Shown: positions 58,952 to 64,000 of the stretch, piece by piece | How the letters are laid out: every line of letters starts with the position of its first letter | Numbering within the stretch: position 1 is the first letter of the stretch | Origin: Viola odorata | Taxonomy: Eukaryota; Streptophyta; Magnoliopsida; Malpighiales; Violaceae | Direction of reading: 5' to 3' | DNA: 64,000 bases | NCBI GenBank assembly: GCA_963691705.1 | Contig: OY829539.1 | Coordinates: 47,714,327-47,778,326 of the forward strand | Notes under the pieces: generated by a model | Told to the model about the DNA's origin: nothing | Databases searched by the model: none | The model's input: only the letters and a program-made list of their open reading frames with translations | Program-made: the position numbers and the translations under genes

Positions 58952-60866
58952 ATGGTGAAGAACTACCCCAAAGTGAGCGAGGAGTACTTGAAGGCCGTCG
59001 ACAAGGCCAAGAAGAAGCTCAGGGGTTTGATCGCCGAGAAGAACTGCGCTCCACTCATGCTCCGTCTCGCGTATGAACCATTTTCCTATTCCTCTGTTTT
59101 GTTTTCGTTTTCGTTTTCATGTGCGATGAGATTGAGTAAGGGAGGTGGGATTTGATTGAATGGTGGTGACTGTGTACAGATGGCACTCAGCTGGGACTTT
59201 TGATGTATCAACAAAGACAGGAGGCCCCTTTGGAACTATGAGGCATGGAGAAGAGCTGTCCCATGCGGCTAACAATGGGCTCGATATTGCTGTTAGGCTT
59301 CTTGCCCCTCTTAAGGAACAGTTCCCTACCATCTCCTACGCTGATTTCTACCAGGTACTTATATAATTGTGCTATTACTGTGTCGTCTATTACAAATTGT
59401 TTATGGAATATTTACTGAACTGTTTTTTTTTTTCTCTTTCGTTTTTTAGCTTGCTGGTGTCGTTGCCGTTGAGATCACCGGTGGGCCTGAAGTTCCATTC
59501 CACCCTGGCAGGGAGGTCAGTACCCTGTAATAGTTGGATTGGTTTGGTTAATTTAGCTTAGCGGAATTGTTCTTTGTTTTTATTAGTGGTGTAAGCAACA
59601 TAGTATGGTATAAGATATTGGGCTTGCGCAGGGATGTTTCAATTTGTTCTTAGTTGGGTAGGTCTGTTTGCTCTTTGGAGTTGTCCACATCTCCATGCAA
59701 GGTGATTCTGTCGGACATCTCTAGGCTGGAGTCTTAAGATTCCACTGTTCAATGGCGATTATATTCTAGGAATTTTTGTTTGTATTGGAGTTATTAATCA
59801 GTTTCTACACTTGTAGTGTGTTGGGCCCAATGCTCTCTCAATATGGTGTCTTGCTATCTGATGCTACCTGGTGTTTTATTTTGTCCTACTTTGATGCTTT
59901 AATTTTTGCATCTGTAATGCGATAAGTGATTTGATTATCGACTAGTGCTAATAGTTATCCATTCATAAATGCAGGACAAGCCTGCACCACCTCCAGAGGG
60001 TCGTCTGCCTGATGCTACTAAGGGTAAGTCTTTCTCACTTTGATTTGTCTGCAAATCAAATTTGAGTGACCATCGTAGATTCTTTTTGGGGATTGTGGTG
60101 AGTTTCTAAAGTTAACTTTGTTATGTTACAGGTTCCGATCACTTGAGGGATGTCTTCGGCAAGCAAATGGGGCTTAGTGATCAGGATATTGTTGCTCTCT
60201 CTGGAGGCCATACCTTGGTTGGTATCTGATTGTCTTTAGCCTTAATGTTCATGTTTTGTGCTTCTCTAAGCTAACTGTTGTGTGCTGCTGCAGGGGAGGT
60301 GTCACAAAGAGCGCTCTGGTTTTGATGGACCCTGGACTTTTAACCCCCTCATCTTTGACAACTCCTACTTCAAGTGAGTTTCTTCTATTTTCTTATTACC
60401 AGAAAACATTGTTTGCTGATGATTCACATAGTGTTATATTTAAGTGGAAATTCTGACACTGATCTTAATTTTGTTAGGGAGCTCTTGAGTGGAGAGAAAG
60501 AAGGTCTTTTGCAGCTGCCATCTGACAAGGCACTTCTAGCAGACCCCGTCTTCCGCCCACTTGTTGAGAAATATGCAGCAGTATGTATTTTTATTTCTTA
60601 GACTTTGTTCGTTGCCTGTTATTGTATCGTTGATAAAAGCCTGAGTTGCTGATACTAATCTTGCCCTCTTTGGCACATTGCAGGATGAGGATGCGTTCTT
60701 TGCCGATTATTCTGAAGCCCATCTAAAGCTCTCTGAGCTAGGGTAACTCCAATATCCTCTGTGCTTAGTTTCTTGTTGACTGACACATTGTGCAACTTGT
60801 TAAGCAATCTTCAAGTATAGTCCCTGATTGTGTATGGTTTTGTTTTGCAGATTTGCTGATGCCTAA
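58952..60866 (+). CDS. APX1: Cytosolic ascorbate peroxidase
   Basis: Exons: 58952-59070, 59180-59354, 59450-59515, 59975-60023, 60132-60217, 60294-60373, 60478-60580, 60684-60742, 60851-60866; 753 bases, 250 residues, the standard length of the cytosolic isoform. The enzyme reduces hydrogen peroxide to water with ascorbate. Distal active-site Arg38, Trp41 and His42 are present ([15 protein letters not shown], across the first intron). The proximal haem-ligand region is [20 protein letters not shown], and the second proximal segment is [17 protein letters not shown]. The C-terminus FADA has no membrane anchor or targeting signal and there is no transit peptide, so it is cytosolic rather than peroxisomal or plastid. 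No defects seen. Confidence 0.97.
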
Positions 60867-63740
60867 GCGGTTTGATGATTCGGACAGTGCCAACAACTTG
60901 TGCTTTTCATCTTTTTATGTAGTGTAGTTGGCCTTTTGTTGCTTGTTGCGAATGTAGGAGTTGGCTTCTTTTTGTTTGTTGGATATGGGAAGTATTGGGC
61001 AAAATGGTTTTAAATTAAATAACAAAAGTTTGAACAGATCAAATGAATTAAGTTTTGGTTATATCCTTCACAGCAGCAGCCTTTGTCTATTCCGATTTCA
61101 TCATTTTGTTTGAGTTTGTGACTGTGTATTATGATTATTGCGATTTATGTATTTGTTGTGCGCTGGCATTGGCAAGGAAATTGATGGAATAGACGAATAC
61201 ATAAATCGCAATGTCAGCGCACAACAAATACACCGACTATTCCATCAATTTCGAGTACACCGACTAATTAAAGACGTTCAATTTAAACCCTCGCAATTTT
61301 TTTTTTCTATTAAAATTCTGGTAAATTATTGCCAAGGCAAGTGTATTATAAATTATAAAATATAATTATATAGGGCGCCGGTACATTCGGCACCATTTTT
61401 CCTATTTTACTCCTGGCCAAGCCAAATTGGCAAACGGAATTTCACGCCATTTCCCAGCAGACGCTATTTTCGGGGAATGTTGGGGCCTCTGGCTAACCAA
61501 GATGAGTTGGGACGAAAGTGTCTATTGGAGTATTAGTTTGGGTACTATATTTGCAATTGTTGTTGTTGGGTGGATGGTTTGGGAAAGAGTGTGTTTCTTG
61601 AGTACCGACACGTTTTATAGTTAAACTGATTACATATCGTCTGGATTCAATCTCTAGTATTTTAGTGATACTTAATAATATAATAAATGAAAAGATAACT
61701 TTTTTTTTCTCTTTTGATTGACAGAGGTGAGGTTCGAACTGAAACCTTACTAGTATATTATTAAACCCTAACAGGAAAAAATAACTTAACTAGGCTTTAG
61801 TTTACTTTCGTTTTTTGAATAATTGTACGGAAATAAATTTTAAGGATTTTTAATTAAGGCTAATTTCGGTTTACAATACTAGCTCTAGGAGTGTTCTGGC
61901 TAATCGGGAGGAGTTGAGGGATGGAATTGTCTCACGGACTGTTAGTTTGGGGAATATGGTAAGTTGGAGGATGGTTTGGGGAAAAACGCATTTCTTGGAG
62001 TATTCATATCACATCGTCTTTTTTGGCCGGCCGATTTTCACTTATTGAATTAAATGAAGTTCCAATAAAAACGAAATCTTAATTTATTTTTATTTCACCT
62101 GCTTAAGTTTAACAAAATTCAAGAAAATCCCTAAGGAAAAGACTCTTTTCTGTGTGTTGCTACCCGATTCGCGGGGTGCCACACTGTGGAAAAAACATTG
62201 CTTCCCCTTGTTGATTAACACAGAATTGTAGAATTTTGAGTTGAAATCTCATTTCTATCTAATTGATCGCTCAACAATTTTGCTGCAACCTTCCAATAAA
62301 GAATGGCTTAAGAATGGCTTAAATCAATTGTTTGTTTCCTATATGGAATATTATGAATTTTTGTTTTTGAATTAGAAGTTAGAACCCACTTATATGAAAG
62401 CGCTAACATTGAAGCCCATATCCGAGCCCAACAACTCAGAGCCCATTCGATGTTCGGATTGGTTTAAGTGGGTCCAAAGACTAAAATATGCTGCCAAAAA
62501 ATTAGCTCAATCCCGGCCCTTCGATTGGGTTTTGACTCCATTGTCTTGTCCACTGTACCAAACATTTACTTTGATCATGTTTGTGTAAAGCCCTTCTTAT
62601 TTTTCATTTAAACAAGCACTGATCTTCCGCCGCGCCGTATGATACAAAAAAAAAAAAAATTGTTGTTCTCTCCTCACATATCCTATTTTTAGTATTCACT
62701 AGATTAATTCCGTTGGAGCATTCTCGAAATTTAAAACTCCAGTTAAAAGTGAATGAGTCTCGAACACGTGATAAAAAGTGACTACTTAAATATTACTCTC
62801 TCCGTGTTTTTTAAATGATGTTTTAGACAAAAAAAAATAATCTAAAATAAATGAGGTTTTCTATTTTTTATAAATATTTTACGATTAATTTATTTAATAT
62901 GAAGTAGAGAGAAACGTACTTATTAATCAATTTATGTAATATAAAAAGAAAATAATTATTTATTTTTAAAAATATTCTCATTAATTATTATTTTAATTCT
63001 TAATTTTAAAATATAATTTATTAGAGTTTGAGAGTTTTATGGCATATGAAGCTTCCTCCTGCAATCCTTTTTGAAGCATGACGAGAAAGAGTCAACTCTC
63101 GAGACTTGACTGCTCATGGAAATTGTGGAATACGGGAAGAATACTTAGAAGAGGTCAGCTGGCTCACGTGCTTGTAAACATGTTCGTTTTTTGTAATAAT
63201 GCGAAACTTAAAAATTAGCCGTTAACCTACCTGTCCGCTATTGCTTAATTAAGCATGTAATTAGATTTGTGGGGGCTTAACATAGTTTTAACTTTTAAGG
63301 TGAGACGAATCATTCTAATACAGTTACACTAGTGACGCTATAAATTTGAGTTCACAATATTTCAACCGTATCATTCATATATCAAATCATATACTGTACT
63401 CAATATTAATATTTTTAGAAAATCATTCACGCATATTTATTGGAGCCACCATCAAATTAAATTATTAAATTATTAAATTATTTAATCAGACGAACCGAAA
63501 CGCAGTCGTTGACGTGGAGCTCATGACAGAGGTAGATGGCTCACGGCCGTTTAAACTAAAAAAAGGGAGAGAAAAATTATTTAATAAAAATCTAGAGCCG
63601 TTGATGAGAGGCGGCTATAATCTGAGCCGTCCGTTTCCAGCCTAAAGAAGCGCGTTTCCTTCAACCTCTTTACCACTCTCCCGCGTTTTCCCTTCCCCTT
63701 CCTCCCATCCCATCTGCTCCGAAAACGAAATCAATCAAAA
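60867..63740. other. APX 3' UTR and intergenic region to MPK3
   Basis: The APX 3' UTR probably ends near 61010. An unusual inverted-block repeat lies at 61137-61252. Two loosely similar segments at about 61440-61620 and 61890-62010 share CTGGCTAA, TTAGTTTGGG and GGATGGTTTGGG, an old tandem duplication. No gene is recognised. CTCTCTCCGTG near 62799 resembles one Stowaway end but has no partner. Confidence 0.5.
61137..61252. repeat. Three inverted blocks kept in the same order
   Basis: Block A 61137-61151 pairs with 61198-61212, block B 61150-61167 with 61213-61230 (one mismatch), and block C 61177-61192 with 61237-61252. Each block is inverted, yet the order is A-B-C then A'-B'-C', unlike a simple hairpin. 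Confidence 0.85.
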
Positions 63741-63743
63741 AAG

Positions 63744-63750
63744 TATAAAT
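63744..63750 (+). promoter_or_regulatory. TATA-like box of the MPK3-type gene
   Basis: TATAAAT lies about 180 bases before the ATG, in a suitable position for a leader of about 150 bases. Confidence 0.4.
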
Positions 63751-63923
63751 TGAAAAACCATTGTAGCAGAGCAGCAGAGTTAACAATTCTCACTGTTAAA
63801 TTCTTCACCTATATAATTAACAATCGCCATTTTCATTTTTCAAAAGACGAGTCTCATTCTTATCTACACAGCAGAGAGGCGACGACGACGAAGAAGTCTA
63901 ACTAGTATACAGAGAGACGAAAA

Positions 63924-64000
63924 ATGGCTGGAGTAAACGGAGGGCAGTACTCCGATTTTCCGGCGGTTCCAACTCACGGTGGGCAGTTCATTCAGTACAA
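63924..64000 (+). CDS. MPK3: MAP kinase, MPK3 type (N-terminus only)
   Basis: The last 77 bases encode MAGVNGGQYSDFPAVPTHGG followed by QFIQYN. MPK3-group MAP kinases begin with a short leader, GGQYTDFPAV-like, then THGGQFISY-like, directly before the kinase domain; MPK6 and MPK4 differ more. MPK3 is a stress- and immunity-activated kinase. Only this N-terminal tip is in the window, so kinase motifs cannot be checked. ATG 63924 lies in the context AAAAATGGCT after an AG-rich leader. Confidence 0.8.
   Translation, partial: MAGVNGGQYSDFPAVPTHGGQFIQY

Noticed and set aside
62797..63030. Possible further Stowaway MITE starting CTCTCTCCGTG
   Set aside because: Only one end is visible; no matching inverted end or second TA flank found nearby.

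Overview
The window is nuclear DNA from a flowering plant, most likely a eudicot. It has intron-rich genes with GT-AG junctions, long AT-rich spacers and many plant transposable elements (SIRE-like copia, a chromovirus, an Athila/Tat-type element, MULEs, hAT and Stowaway MITEs). I see no tRNA, rRNA or CRISPR array. Species cannot be told from what is visible.

Layout. 1-300 is a remnant of an LTR. 887-3879 is a non-autonomous hAT-like element that carries a younger hAT MITE (1242-1908). 4424-15745 is a large non-coding LTR element with a perfect 5-bp target duplication, split by a young copia element (5756-13513, minus strand). 15803-18319 is a Pack-MULE with captured fragments of a LOG cytokinin-activating gene and an MLP/Bet v 1-type gene. 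It ends 151 bp before the start codon of a RAD51B-like gene (18471-22167) that keeps its intron structure but has three disabling lesions. A cluster of Stowaway-type MITEs follows (24.7-28.0 kb). Next is an intact RAP2.7/TOE1-type AP2 transcription factor (30689-34066) with a miR172 target site. 36291-46694 holds four nested levels: a MULE-type inverted-repeat element, a Ty3 chromovirus inside it, an Athila-like element without polymerase inside that, and a Stowaway MITE in one of its LTRs. A 200-N assembly gap (46238-46437) hides the rest of the chromovirus. The right third is gene-rich: NOT4 (CCR4-NOT E3 ligase, minus strand, 49429-54738), cytosolic ascorbate peroxidase (58952-60866) and the first codons of an MPK3-type MAP kinase (from 63924).

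The host genes do not form one pathway. RAP2.7/TOE1 acts in flowering time, NOT4 in mRNA/protein quality control, APX in peroxide removal, MPK3 in stress signalling and RAD51B in recombination repair. Exon coordinates below were read by eye from splice consensus, reading-frame continuity and family knowledge. All joins of NOT4, APX and the AP2 gene keep frame and give totals divisible by three.
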